64,000 nucleotides of DNA, from assembly GCF_003073045.1 (NCBI RefSeq), contig NC_037596.1, positions 13,265,950 to 13,329,949 of the forward strand. Reading direction: 5' to 3'. The notes beneath the pieces were generated by a model that worked only from the letters and a program-made list of their open reading frames with translations, was not told the origin of the DNA and did not search any database. Shown in pieces: positions 48,901-59,100 of the stretch (position 1 is its first letter; the number at the start of each line of letters is the position of its first letter). The stretch is from Pomacea canaliculata. Its lineage: Eukaryota > Mollusca > Gastropoda > Architaenioglossa > Ampullariidae. The position numbers and the translations under genes were made by a program.

Positions 48901-49301
48901 GGAAACATGTTTGGTGTGCATTTTACACACTCCTATTGAGCTTTTTCATGTGACTCCATCAAAACATATATAGCTAACCTCTGAAGGTTGTTACTGAAAG
49001 GGCACTGATGCTATCACTACAGTCATAAGGATTACTTTAGTTGAGTTTTTATTCTTGGATACTGGAGCAACAAAGAAATGTGGCATTACCCCACTGTATC
49101 AAAATTTATACTTGTACACAGAAGCAAATAGATATTTGATTCTATTGTTATAGACAACCGAGTAAACAATTAAACACTTAAGTTGATGTTGCCATTTTGA
49201 TGATTAAAATAAAAGTTTAATGAAGAAAATAATGTTACTGACTGCTGAAATACTGTATTTTATCCTGGTTCAGGGGAGATGTTTCTGCTGCCTGCGACTG
49301 A
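30905..49301 (+). CDS. Gene F: Ig-type type I membrane protein with duplicated tail exons
   Basis: Eleven exons, every join in phase: 30905-31004 (leader, RMRLLLLTCVLLFILCQ), 36251-36364 and 38899-39087 (one Cys-rich Ig-like domain: EMCFQYSS, TGCKWSDKTNNYICN, GYICEILENKG, NFCLQIRKAGVHCICSW), 40775-40843 (Ser/Pro linker), 42009-42068 (TM, GGFFLLLWILGISIHFW), 42373-42400 (28 nt), 43870-43992, 44562-44648, 48659-48781 and 49274-49301 (tail; stop TGA). The product is about 306 residues. Tail exons at 43870 and 44562 are duplicates (PDSSKDYTEQPLN and PESSEDCTEQPLN). It should sit in the plasma membrane with the N-terminus outside. The 28-nt and 123-nt tail exons match gene C. The last 28-nt exon is the least certain. 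Introns carry most of the LINE/SINE load, but no exon is broken. Confidence 0.8.
32515..32702 (+). repeat. Poly(C)-tailed tRNA-derived SINE, copy 1
   Basis: Starts GCGGTCCGGT; a tRNA-like head leads to CAGAGTTCATTTCTCG (B-box position), a body with CAGGGCTGGCTGCTTGCCGT and an end CGGCGTAAAACACCAATC plus about 14 C. The perfect 14-bp duplication TGACCTTGCCAGGA flanks it (32501-32514, 32703-32716). It is inserted in the ORF1 region of the Nimb-like LINE, splitting the DLARMSELD coding segment, so it is younger than that LINE copy. Confidence 0.9.
32771..32878 (+). repeat. Poly(C)-tailed SINE, copy 2 (3' truncated)
   Basis: The first ~108 bases match copy 1 (GCGGTCC..., TTAGTGCCTGTCACCAATAC, AGAGTTCATTTCTTGTCTCG) and then stop at TTTCTCTG, where LINE sequence resumes. 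The 3' half and tail are missing, and no target duplication is seen, so it was probably cut by the same deletion that removed the LINE endonuclease. Confidence 0.85.
34242..35391 (+). mobile_element. RTE-like LINE, 5' truncated and internally deleted
   Basis: Flanked by the 7-bp duplication ACCATCA (34235-34241, 35392-35398) inside the Nimb-like LINE. RT runs from KAMKSGKASGADGITAEMLK through LPKKGDLGDCNNWRGITLLS, EKDLRPQQAGFCSE, NFVDLEKAFYSIH and the FANDIALL block (normally FADD), to RLAKASEALASLRSTWKA. Stops occur near VSTGV and elsewhere. Near 35315 the sequence jumps to the 3' terminal segment (CATCGGTGGCGGACTCTGG), a deletion between two AAGCTGA copies as seen in the related element at 44961-48339. 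The tail is TTAGATAGATT, a short simple-repeat tail of RTE type. Confidence 0.87.
36365..37576. other. Gene F intron 2, left part
   Basis: AT-rich to 36900. From about 36930 to 37576 the sequence is less AT-rich and looks like part of an old repeat or processed sequence (open frame ERCLPRSAIRSAFSVMDEML at 37077), but I do not recognise it. The small RTE-derived element follows at 37591. The right half of the intron (38040-38898) is AT-rich with nothing recognisable beyond similar sequence to about 38280. Confidence 0.35.
37591..38025 (+). mobile_element. 435-bp RTE-derived element joining 5' and 3' ends
   Basis: The left 137 bases (CCTGTGGGACCCCGGGGTAT... TAGGGCTAACAAC) match the 5' end of the minus-strand RTE at 48339-48200. 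The right part (AAAGAACTCCAC... TGATGCTCGAAGAGG, then TAGATAGATAG) matches its 3' end at about 45265-44961. The junction near 37728 falls at shared AAC bases. A perfect 14-bp duplication, ATGTCCCTGAGACC, flanks it (37577-37590, 38026-38039), so it inserted as a unit rather than being deleted in place. It has no coding capacity. Confidence 0.87.
40885..41693 (+). mobile_element. Nimb/I-like LINE, 3' end fragment
   Basis: An open frame (40891-41442) reads through the C-terminal part of a Nimb/I-type pol: VLARLKLGHTYAMQGHLLRD, EPPPICPWCRG and FLRRIGLYHQI, the usual Cys/His-containing end after RNase H. The 3' UTR ends TTGTTGGCACAGCATTAAACA plus (CAAA)n at 41693, closely like the tail of the copy at 35955. 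It is 5' truncated. It sits in the intron between the linker and TM exons of gene F, same strand. Confidence 0.82.
42456..43554 (+). other. Possible alternative tail exons of gene F
   Basis: A 12-nt microexon candidate (42456-42467, TTTTCAG before and GTACGC after, phase 1-1, codes DDWT) could be joined to 43433-43554 (after GTGTGCAG; AVSEREKKKEEKISNF ... DDTMN, stop). Together they would give a TM exon followed by a short charged tail in place of the long one. Both fit in phase, but the signals are average and no transcript is available. Confidence 0.3.
44961..48339 (-). mobile_element. RTE-like LINE, near full length, inactive
   Basis: The 5' end is at about 48339 (CCCCTGTGGGACCCTGGGG). 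AP endonuclease: LRMGCWNVKTLYQTGRMLQL, DILGVSEVRWTGTGKRR, GVALLLNKK, TVLVCYAPTE, LLIIGDLNAKVGSDNT, NQIDHVIIN (48080-47400), the form often mislabelled craniofacial development protein 2-like. RT: VEGEAQKLQRWREHFESVLN, KSGKAPGADGITAEMLKADV, LPKKGDLGDCNNWRDIALLS (46800-46190), a shifted segment to LDFADDIALLSQRHQDMQE (about 45740), and the C-terminal part to about 45020. The tail is TAGATAGATTA. Several frame breaks and a SINE insertion (46464-46650) disable it. No target duplication was found. It lies antisense in a gene F intron. Confidence 0.87.
46464..46650 (+). repeat. Poly(C)-tailed SINE, copy 3
   Basis: Full copy: GAGCGGCCCGGTGGCGCAAC head with a good A box (TGGCGCAACGG), body as in copy 1, end GGCGTAAAACACCAACC plus a C run. 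The 14-bp duplication CCAGGCTTGGCGGG flanks it (46450-46463, 46651-46664). It is inserted into the minus-strand RTE-like LINE. Confidence 0.92.
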
Positions 49302-49370
49302 CTATCACTCAGAGACTACGTCTCTGCTGGAACACGTGGGAAAAAGCCTCGACCATAATATTGTTCAAAA

Positions 49371-49566
49371 GGGGGGGGGGTGTTTGGTGTTTTACGCCGT
49401 GTCAGCAACTGAGGCTATATTACGGCAAGCAGCCAGCCCTGTAAACAGATGCCACGTGCAGAGAAAGAACAGCGTGCCCGAGACGAGAAATGAACTCTGG
49501 GCAGCCAACCTTCACTGTATTGGTGACAGGCGCTAACAGCGCTAACCGTTGCGCCACCGGACCGCT
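49371..49566 (-). repeat. Poly(C)-tailed SINE, copy 4
   Basis: Reverse-oriented full copy: a G run at 49371-49380, then the complement of the family sequence, ending at AACCGTTGCGCCACCGGACC. An 11-bp duplication AGCCTCGACCA (49345-49355, 49568-49578) brackets it, with about 15 extra bases (TAATATTGTTCAAAA) between the left duplicate and the C run. It lies just after the putative last exon of gene F. Confidence 0.87.
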
Positions 49567-49578
49567 TAGCCTCGACCA

Positions 49579-50040
49579 CACTTCGGTTCTAGCTTATATA
49601 CTACCGGGCCACGTGGCCCCTTCCAATTCCATCGAACTAGTTCTGACGCTATCGAACTCTGACTAGAGGGACTACACCCCATCGCGCTATACTCGGGATA
49701 CCCATCATCTATCCACCGCTCATCTTCCCACGGTCTGACACACCACCCTCCGACTGTCGCGACACTCCGTCTAGTTCTCCCTTTCGGCAGCGGTGTCCAG
49801 TCGGCGGTAAAGTAAACAAACTCTGTTCTCATGGCCAAGTGTACGGGCCTTTCCATTAGCACCCGCGAATTAACGTACCCGTGAAGTGATGCCTGCGGCC
49901 CCCATTTCGAAAGCGGCCTCGATTCCCAGGCTCAGCTACCCCAAAGGGAGATAACATCTTTACCCCCTATTGTTCCCCCACAGCCTGTATCGCCTCAGGG
50001 TACCAACTGCCCCTCTTTAATGTTTCTATTACTAGTCCGA
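49579..50040. other. GC-rich unidentified block
   Basis: A GC-richer block, unlike its AT-rich surroundings, with TTATATACTACCGGGCC near its left and ACCCCAAAGGGAGATAAC near its right. It existed before the SINE copy 4 insertion. No coding domain was recognised. It could be a repeat of unknown class; no family is claimed. Confidence 0.3.
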
Positions 50041-51349
50041 CACTGTTTTCTGGCCTTGAACTATTTATTGGTCATAAAATTGTGAAATTTCTGTGGGCAA
50101 GGTTCCATAAAGTGCCTTCCTGTCTACCACAGCAGGTCATCTCTTTCAGGTGCAGTTGTTCCTGTGTGATCATCATTAATGGGATACTGAATAAGGTCAT
50201 ATCAGGAATTCGCCCTAACACATTCCAGGCGTTCCTATTTGTTTCTTTTGATATAGACACTGAGTCTGTGTGTCATGAACATTTTTCATGAAGTGTTGGG
50301 CAGGCCAATGCTTTTTTCCACACTGTCCCCACCAGACTTGTGTTGCATGAAGTTAGATCTTGTGGTATTGTCCGGCAGCAGGAGTAATTATCATCATACA
50401 GAATCACATATCCCAAAGACTTAAAGGGCTGCATCAGGAGCTGAACCACATCATATGGCTTATTGCTGACTTGTGATTTTACATTACTTCTAGTTGCTTG
50501 AAGTACTTTTATACACCTGATTTAATTTAATTCTCCATTTGATGCTTATCCTTGATGTACACCCTTAAAGAATCTCTGCCTTTCCAGTGACACATGATTT
50601 CATCAATGGCAATTTCTTGGTGTGTGATGTAAAGTCTTGAAAAGCTGAAACATAAGAATCAGCTTGATAACAGATTGTAGCATTTCAATACACCATAGAA
50701 TCTAATAATTCAACAAAATTAAAAAAAAAACTGACCTTTTTCTTCTTTTTATATTTATAACCAAATACAAATGCAGTGAAAAGCGGGTTTGGTTCCAAGG
50801 TGGATATTATAGCTACTCAACTCTACCCTACCATTGTGCTTTCTTGCACATTTTATTGCAAAAAAAAAGCTCACTGAGATTGAAGCACTGAATAAATACT
50901 TCTCATTTTTGTATGACACAAAAAATATATGTGTAATTCTTAATCAGAAGTGGGGCATGTCACCACTTTGAGCCATTGTATCAATTTCTTACTAATTTTA
51001 TAGTATTCTGAAAAGTAAATAAGGATCATTATTTTCAAACAGTAAAAAGATTTTATTTAAAGTGAAAGAAACATAAAACTGACCTGGTTGAGATGGTCCA
51101 GAAGGGTCATAGACTAGCTGGCCCTTTGCAACTAACTTTAAATTGTCATTAAGATAGAAAATATAGAATGAGCCTAAATTGCTCCCTCTTTGATGCTTGG
51201 TCTGTGTGAATAAAAAATTGTATTGACCAATAATCTTGGATGTATAGTTTCTTCACAAGACCCATGTAAACAGGGATGTGATAAAATATTTTGTCTTGGA
51301 GAGTAACAGGTTCCCAATTACTGTCACAATTTTCAGGGAAATTTTACAC
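50041..51349. other. AT-rich stretch left of the hAT transposase remnant
   Basis: May be further degraded transposon sequence, but no motif is clear. There are short A- and T-runs and no supported exon. Confidence 0.3.
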
Positions 51350-52760
51350 CAGCTTCTTTTTTATTGTCAATGGTCTGCATAGCATATCTATTTGTTGTGG
51401 TTTTTATCAGTTTTATGATTTCTTTATCAACATTTTGCACATTCACCAGCATATTTGCATATTATAGGGGACTTTTGTCCTTCATGAGTGGGGCAATGGA
51501 CTGTGTTATTTTGATTTGCACTTTCCACAATTTTGATTTAGCTTCAAATGATTTTGCTGAGAATCTTGTTGGGTCCCTGCAGCTTGACATTCACCTCTGA
51601 GAAATACTTCTCAATGTCTACCATTAAGGCTGAATCTTACAGCCACTTGCATCCATTTCCCTAACAGGTCTTCCCTACTTCCACATGAACTTTGTCTCAC
51701 AGCTTGCATGTTTCCATGACTGGGTCACTTCACTTCACAGTGATAAACAAGATCAGTGTGCTGAAGTCAAAGATCATTCAGTAACTCCTTAAACTGGCAG
51801 CTGCTAAACCTTTTGCTTTTGATAAAATTTATGAATGATGCTACTGTTACTACATGATTTTATTGTTGATATCACAGTGGTGAGCTGCAACCACTGTGCA
51901 CGGAGACTTAGTTGCGGTAGGTTTCCTGTTGTTTTGTGTATGAATGGTGTCTTGTGTGCATCATTTGTTCCACATCACTTGAAGCAGAAAAAGACTGATA
52001 TAAGAAATCTGTTTGCTCTCAAAATGGCTTAGTGAGCAGGAAAACAATGGTCTTCGTCCACCATCTACTTTACAACTCTCTCAGTGAGATTCCTCTGAAC
52101 TTGTGCCTTTTCTATTTGATTTACCTACAAATCTTTTTATCCTCATTGTCATCTGCGGTGGCTCGATTATGTTTCATGTGTATGCAAGGTAAGTGAACGT
52201 TCATCTTATTCCAGTGTGTAATGAAGTGACATAAATCATTTGGAAAGACAGTATATTTCTTTGACACGTACATTTAACTTATTTTTTGTTTGCAAGCCAA
52301 CCATACCTGGAACTCATCTGTAGTAATTGAAGGCCACTTAACTTTTCAAATGTTACCTTAAGGTTTTTTTTCATTGAGAAAACAAGTCTTCACCTCTTCT
52401 AGTGCTCTGCATTTCCTCCAGCTACAGCATTTCCTTTCGCATGTCAAATGGCAAGTTGGGCAATATTATTGGGCATTTTGTCACAAACCACAGAGAAAAA
52501 TTGAAAATGTCCTGCAAAATCTGTTGGATGTTTTTTTCATCATCTTGTGCTAGGCATTTTATCTAATCTGAGACCATTCTCTAAAACAAACTAACGATGA
52601 AACAGTTTTACTTTATCTGGTGCTAACATCTTTGCAGCAACCATCTTGCATTCATGAACAATCTCTTCCCCTGCATGAGACTTCTTTGCAATAAGCACGC
52701 TTGTTACTTGACCCATAAGAATAATATTGTCTCTGTCACAATGAGGCCTACTGAAAATTG
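51350..52760 (-). pseudogene. Decayed hAT transposase (ZBED/GTF2IRD2-like)
   Basis: Reading leftward, broken frames give AKKSHAGEEIVHECKMVAAK and DKVKLFHR (52710-52590), AQLAI (about 52460), and at the other end VKLQGPNK-like sequence followed by SKLWKVQIKITQSIAPLMKD (51560-51480) and VNVQNVDKEI. This order fits the ZBED/GTF2IRD2-type hAT transposase family, whose members have SxLIAKxxKPFxxGEFVK..., then later a LNxxLQGxxK block. Many stops and frame changes make it inactive. No terminal repeats were located, so the ends are approximate. Confidence 0.55.
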
Positions 52761-53020
52761 CTTCTTGTGATTCTGAATACTGCTAAAGAACATTAATGTT
52801 ATCCATTTAGTTTCCCAGTTCATTGAGTTTAGCATGTTTCTATTTTTCTTTTTAAGTTGACACTCTACATCAACTTTTTTTCTTTTCTTTTTTTTTTTTT
52901 TTTTCCAGTACATATTTGTAAGATGTCACACAATCTGATAATATCTTGTTATCATCTGAATCCAAGCCAGACTTTTTAAATTTTTACACTTACCTATGAT
53001 CTTTCTTTGACCTATGATCT

Positions 53021-53190
53021 TGTCTGGTGGCCCAGTTAGTGCCAGTCACCAATACGGCGAGGGCTCATGGTCCTGACATAAGCTCTTGTCTCAGACACAT
53101 TGTTCTTTATTTGCGTGTGGCTCTGTTTACAGGCCTGGTTGCCTTGCCATAATATAGCCTTAGTTGCTGGCTACGTGTAAAACACCAATT
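53021..53190 (+). repeat. Diverged poly(C)-type SINE, copy 5
   Basis: About 75-80% like the others by eye: TGGTGGCCCAGTTAGTGCC, GTCACCAATACGGCGAGGG, TCTGTTTACAGGCCTGGTTG, CATAATATAGCCTTAGTTGC, and a tail GTAAAACACCAATTACTCC without a pure C run. It is older than the others. Direct repeats ACCTATGATCTT lie just upstream (about 52991-53025). Confidence 0.75.
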
Positions 53191-53559
53191 ACTCCCCTTC
53201 CTTCCTTGACCAGATAGATTAGATATCCCTTATGCAACTCTGTCATTCAGATTTAAATTTGTACATTTGCTTCTGTGCATTCCTTGACATTGGTAATGCT
53301 TTCATTGATTTCTAAAGTTGTTGGCTTTAACAGCAAGAAACAATATTACTGCAAATTAATGTGGTAGCCAGGACTTTGTCAAGTCTGGACTTAAAAATAG
53401 GGGTAAGCAGTCTTACACCCCATAGGTAGGAAGAGGAGACTCAGCCTCGGACTACTAGAAAATTATCACATTCCTAGTTTGCATGATAGAGACTTAAAGT
53501 CCGTCTCGAGCCAGCACGAAGTTAATCTTAGAGTATTGATGTAAGTAAAGAAATGTACT

Positions 53560-54003
53560 GTGAACATTGGATTACGAACTGTGGATATTGTTTAACGAAC
53601 TGAACATTGAATGTGAATATTGGATTACGAAATGTGAATATTGGATTATGAACTGTGAACATTGATTGTGATAATTGGATTATGAACTGTGAACATTGAA
53701 TGTGATAATTGGATTACAAACTGTGAACATTGAATGTGAATATTGGATTACGAACTGTGAACATTGAATGTGAATATTGGATTACGAACTGTGAACATTG
53801 ATTGTGATAATTGGATTACGAAATGTGAACATTGAATGTGAATATTGGATTACGAACTGTGGACATTGAATGTGATAATTGGATTACGAACTATGAACAT
53901 TGAATGTGATAATTGGATTATGAACTGTGGACATTGAATGCGATAACTGGATTACAAACTGTGGACATTGAATGTGATAATCGGATTACGAACTGTGAAC
54001 ATT
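53560..54003. repeat. Minisatellite, ~34-bp unit, about 13 copies
   Basis: Tandem units of the form GAACTGTGAACATTGAATG followed by TGATAATTGGATTAC. I counted 13 GGATTA-type motifs. Units at the left are shorter or irregular and those at the right are regular, with point differences (GTGAACATT/GTGGACATT, ATAATTGG/ATATTGG). It is non-coding, between the SINE and the spacer before the MITE. Confidence 0.95.
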
Positions 54004-55064
54004 TGTTACCCGCCACGATGAATTGAGATTTGCCAAATTTCACATTTTTAAAGCACGGGTTCTGAACTTTGTTTTGATACAAAAGTGGCTCTTCTAGTCC
54101 TAACACTGAGTAAGAAACATTTGAAGTGTAAAAGTACGGTGGCGGCCATTTTGAAAAAAGCGGGTTCAAAGATTAACGTCAAGATGGCCGACCGGGTTTG
54201 TTTACTCCTAAACTTTTGCAAACAAATGTTTTGATTTGTCAATATTTGAATCGTTCTTTGAAGAAGTTGAACAAACAGACTCTGGGCTTTCTGGCAAGGT
54301 ATAACATGATGGGTTATGACAGGGAAACAGTATCGAAACAGCGTTTGAATTTCGTCTGAAATCGGTACGGATCGCAGTAGGGTACCTCGATTAAAACGTA
54401 TTCAAAGTCGATTTTTAACTTTTATTTTAACATACCTGTGTATTTTCCTGATAGCTTAATAATCAAGGAATCCATTTTTAAAGAAAAGTCAAAGTGCACA
54501 AAATTGAACCTTATCACCCTTCGGGGCCTCGAGCACAAAACATTTCGTCGTGGAGGGTCACATTTGTGAGGCGAGCGAGAGAGATATGTTTTAAAATTAC
54601 AATCGGAGCCAGATGTAAACTATTTCAGTATTATGTACAGAGTATAATTTTAATACCTTTTTATTACACTCTTTTGTTTCATAAATATATATAGATTGAT
54701 ATATTTTACTGATTTGGTGAATGGACATGCAGTGAGTGTTGTAATTATGTGTGGTCGAATGCTTGTCAAGAGTTGTGCATTGCGCGACACAGCACTCAAC
54801 CGTTACAACTGCCCAGCACACACAACCTTTACAGATATGAATATGATTTAGTGGATAGTTTAATGGCATCAGAAACCGAACTCTTGATCGGCAGTACTGT
54901 CGATGAAAGGAGAACTATGTAACAAACGAAAGAGAGGGTTAAATATTACGAGTACTTGATATGGGGTTATTTTTATGATGATTATTATTATTCTCAATGT
55001 CCCTTTGGGGTGGTGTAGAAGTAACTGAATGTTGACTGACTAAAGTAGAAGCACTTTATTAATC
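54004..55064. other. Intergenic stretch, no gene supported
   Basis: Includes GGTGGCGGCCATTTTG and AAGATGGCCG at 54138-54187, pieces like YY1 sites often seen at promoters, but no exon or TATA box could be tied to them. The remainder is AT-rich. Confidence 0.3.
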
Positions 55065-55072
55065 TTGTAGAT

Positions 55073-55271
55073 CAGACCTGGGCAAACGCCGGCCCGCGGG
55101 CCGTATCCGGCCCGCCTCCTGTCTCTGACAGGCCCGCCCGCTGGCCGCCCACCAGTAAATATACTATATATACAGTATTGGGTAAAACTGAGTTAACTAT
55201 ATTAGTCCGGCCCTCTAGAACCATCCCAGTTTCTCATCCGGCCCCTTGGGAAAATTAATTGCCCACCCCTG
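55073..55271. mobile_element. 199-bp hAT-type MITE
   Basis: Ends CAGACCTGGGCAAAC at 55073 and, reverse-complemented, CAGGGGTGGGCAATTAATT at 55271: short imperfect terminal inverted repeats. The perfect 8-bp duplication TTGTAGAT flanks it (55065-55072, 55272-55279). The interior has CGGCCCGCGGGCC palindromes and no coding capacity. The ends are typical of hAT MITEs found in many animals. Confidence 0.92.
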
Positions 55272-56132
55272 TTGTAGATAGTCGGAGATAAACATTTCAG
55301 GGTTCACAAGACAGCAGCCTCAAGATGGACTTAAAGTCTGGGGAAGTAAACATTTCTAGAGAGTTCACTAGTTTTTATTTTGTGGATTAAAAGTAAACCA
55401 TCTCAGTAGTATAAGTCTTGTCATTTTACACAGATATTGTAGCTTTTATTTTTTACCTACGTCCCTGTCTGTCAGTCCCCTCTGTCTTGCTCACTCGCTC
55501 GTTGGTTTTGACACTGTCCCTCTGTAGTTTAACATAATTTCCCCTCTTCAGAACAAGCTAAATATACACAAGTACAATTTACTTATTGTCATACTAATTT
55601 CTTTCTTTGGTTATTGTTTATTTCGTTCTTTCCTTCTCTGTTCTTTTTTCTGTCCTCTCTTTACTACCTTTTTTCTTTCTTTCGTTATGATTACTTAATT
55701 GCTAAAGCAGACAAAGTCCATACATTAGTTTTATTTTTACAGATTTAGGCACAGCTAAAATATCGAAACGATAAGCACAAACCTTTGAATACAAGCTACT
55801 TGAACATTGCTACTGGATGGAAGTAAGGCCAAGAGAAACTGCTGTAATAAACAGTACACAAAGAAGGGTAAGATATATATTACTGTAGCGCCACATAAGA
55901 AAATCAGTTAGGATCGTGTTTGTTTGTCTCACAGAAATGAGATGATACTAGAAAACAATCTTATTTAAATATTCAAAACCTTTTCAATCGTATCTGATGA
56001 CATAAGCAGAAGTAACAGGGTAAGGATGGATATTCAAATTATACTGAAACACAAGTTAATCCAAAAGAAAACTCAAAAGGTTTAGTACTGAAATGTTCAC
56101 TGAAATCTGACTACTAGACTTGTTCCGATTTC

Positions 56133-59100
56133 TTATACACGGGCGAGCCAGGCTGCCAGGACTGGAACCACTGGACTCAGCAACATCCCCATCAGCTCAT
56201 GTCCGTGCATCAAGCTGTTTGCGCCACTTCCTGTCCAAAGAAAGACATCTCGTTAATAATTTAAGCTGTGGATGTGGTGATGGGGAGGTGTGAGAAGAGA
56301 AGTAGGTAGGACAAAAGAGGGTGTCTTTACAAGATGTCAGTGTCTTGATAGGTGCGGGGTTAAAAAAAAAAAACAATAAAAAACGTTTAAAGGGAAATTT
56401 TAAAGTTGTGCTTAAAAGATAGGTTCTGACATTGTGAATCATGTCCAGCTAGTCATCATTGTGCTCGACTTCAAAAGTTCACTGAACAATCTCCACATCC
56501 AGGATGCCGGCCTTTTGACGACGGTTTGGTGACGTCACTCAAGTACACAACATGGCGGTCTACCCGAGGCACTGGCACAACTTTCTTGTACAGTAACCGA
56601 TTATGTCATAAGTCAGTCGATGCTATTGAACAGAGGGTCGGCTCGGGTACCATCGTTTCCTTTATCACCCAATATCTGTCTTTTAGACGCCAGTGTAAGT
56701 AAATGGCTGCCTTGCATGCCAAAATTTTAACCCGAAATGATTTTGAATTTGTATTTTAGTTTGTTTCTCCTTTTAAATGTTGATGGAAAGTAGACAATAT
56801 GAATTTCATTAAACAGAAAGAAAGGAGCCTGGCTTGTCCATGGTTTATTTTTGAAAGATCTGCGAAGGAGGGTAAGAAGAAAATGTTGGACAAAAGAAAG
56901 ACAAGTAGACAAACATCAAATCAGAAGAGCGGACAAAAGTTCATCAGAAAGGTCATATTACTATCAGTCAGCGATAGTCCTGTTTATAATATCGAATGAA
57001 CAGCGCAGCTTTACTGTTTACTACATGTATGAAAACTCCTTCACGAAACGTTTTTTGAAGATATATAAAATGTCGGGATACGATATTAGGTATAAGCCCT
57101 GCATATTCATGTTAGTATCTCAAATAACCGCGTGTAAGCCAGGTAGATGTATGGAGAATAAAGGTAGAAGATCCTCTTCTTCGTAGAAAGAATTATGTTG
57201 CAAGACTGGTCTTAGAATTCATACAAAGCATCGCAAATCCTGATTACATATTGTACTGACAGTAAAGAGGAATAATATTTCCTACCCTGATTCATCTCCG
57301 GCACACAGGAACATTGCGACACGAAGTCGTTCACTTTACAATAGTAGGCTTCTGTAATAATAAAACGAAAAGATTATTGCGGCATGATTCATATATTATA
57401 CATACACAAGATGGGTGAGCCATTACAGTGAACTACAGTGCAGAAGAAAACTCGCCCTGTCCATACAATTTATTAATTGGTTACCTTAGTTACTGAGAAA
57501 AGTAAAACGAGAGAGATGCCTCACCTAGATATGGTGAACCACTTACACATCACAGTTTTTTAAAGTACGAGTCTAGCGCTTCTTTGACAAGTTTTCAAGC
57601 AATGGAGGATATCTAACATTCATAATATACCAAGTATAGTTGTATTATTTATAAATACATTACCAAACTGTAAATTCAGCAGCTGGATGGCGTAAGGTCG
57701 ACATGTGGATGAGCTGACATCAGCGTTGTTGAAGCAGTCGACAAAGGTCTCAAAATCACTGCAAGTAAACAGCAGCTCAAGACAGTCATCATCATCATTG
57801 CACCATAAAATGGCTGCTGACAGAAAAATCAGGTTATTATCTACAAAATGTTTTTCTTATAAAAGTAATTTTATTATTGATGCTCAAAATAAGAGCAACG
57901 ACAGGCAGACATACGAAGTTATTTTTCCATACAGTTCTGTTTTCATAAAATAATTTGCTGTTACTAATGTTACTGTTGTGTTCAAAATAGTAAAAGTTCA
58001 AAAGGTCGAACAGGGCTGTCTTTTTCAGTTTGAACCAGGCTGATTCAGTCGTCTCATATACAGGATTGAGTACAGGCTTTTTCTTCTTCTTGAAAACAGT
58101 AGTAAATTAGTTTTAAAATGCTCCAATAAGTTTATTTATTGTAAAGAAACAAGTAAGTGTGAAGTTCTATAAAACCTGAGAATTTAAAATGCTATTTAAA
58201 TCGACATTTAGTGGTTATAGACATTTTGCAAGTAATGCCCGACTTTGTAAAATATATATCTGTGCCTGAGTAAGAAGGTGCAAGATATTTTCAAAATATA
58301 TGTATGTTCTGTCACATATGGGACACACACTAATTTCAACACAGTTTTTTTTTCGAGATAATAAGAAATGGAGAATGAAATTTTACTCCTCTAAAAAGGA
58401 CAAAATCGTGTTTTCTGCTTCTGCTTCTCTCTCTCTCTCACGCACACACGGACATAAGAACAAAATTAATTTGTTTACTCGTATGTCAGAGACCAACAAG
58501 GAATCAAGCTCACTTACTCACAAAGTTGATTTTCTATGATAGTGAGGTTACACACCCCACCTGACCACGCAATGGCAAAGGTTCTCAGATTAGCCAAAGC
58601 ACACTTGTTCAAAGTAATGACTTCTGAGGCTGTACAAGTGCCTTCAATCTTGCCAACTGTGAAAACATTTTAATAACATTTCATGATCATGACTAATAAC
58701 ATAGGCAGACGAAATAAGCTCAGTGCCAGTATAAACAGGTATACATCAATTTGCAATACTGTTTCTTACAGTATCAGCTAGTTCTGTGGAAATAGTTATT
58801 TAAATGTTTTTTTTACATCGGCAAAAAGAGGGTTGGAAAAGAAAAAAGAAATATTTACGATACTTGTATGGACATTTGCACGATGTTAGCTGTATCATTA
58901 TGAAGATCAGCATGTAAAAGAATCTTACCACTTCTAATTTCTTTCACAAACACACGCGTAAACAAGCAAACAAACACACTCACACTAATGTTTAAGTGTT
59001 AAGTCGCAGTTATTCTTGGTGTGCGTAGAAGCGTGCAATGTGTTGCATGGTTGACGACCGTAGCAAACGGACTAAGGGAAGCCGTCTACACACAGTCTAT

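Noticed and set aside
49579-50040. Solo LTR suspected from GC content and a TATA-like motif
   Set aside because: No TG...CA ends, no target duplication and no internal retroelement sequence could be shown.
53560-54003. CRISPR-like regular repeats
   Set aside because: Units are contiguous and near-identical throughout with no unique spacers; this is a eukaryotic minisatellite.
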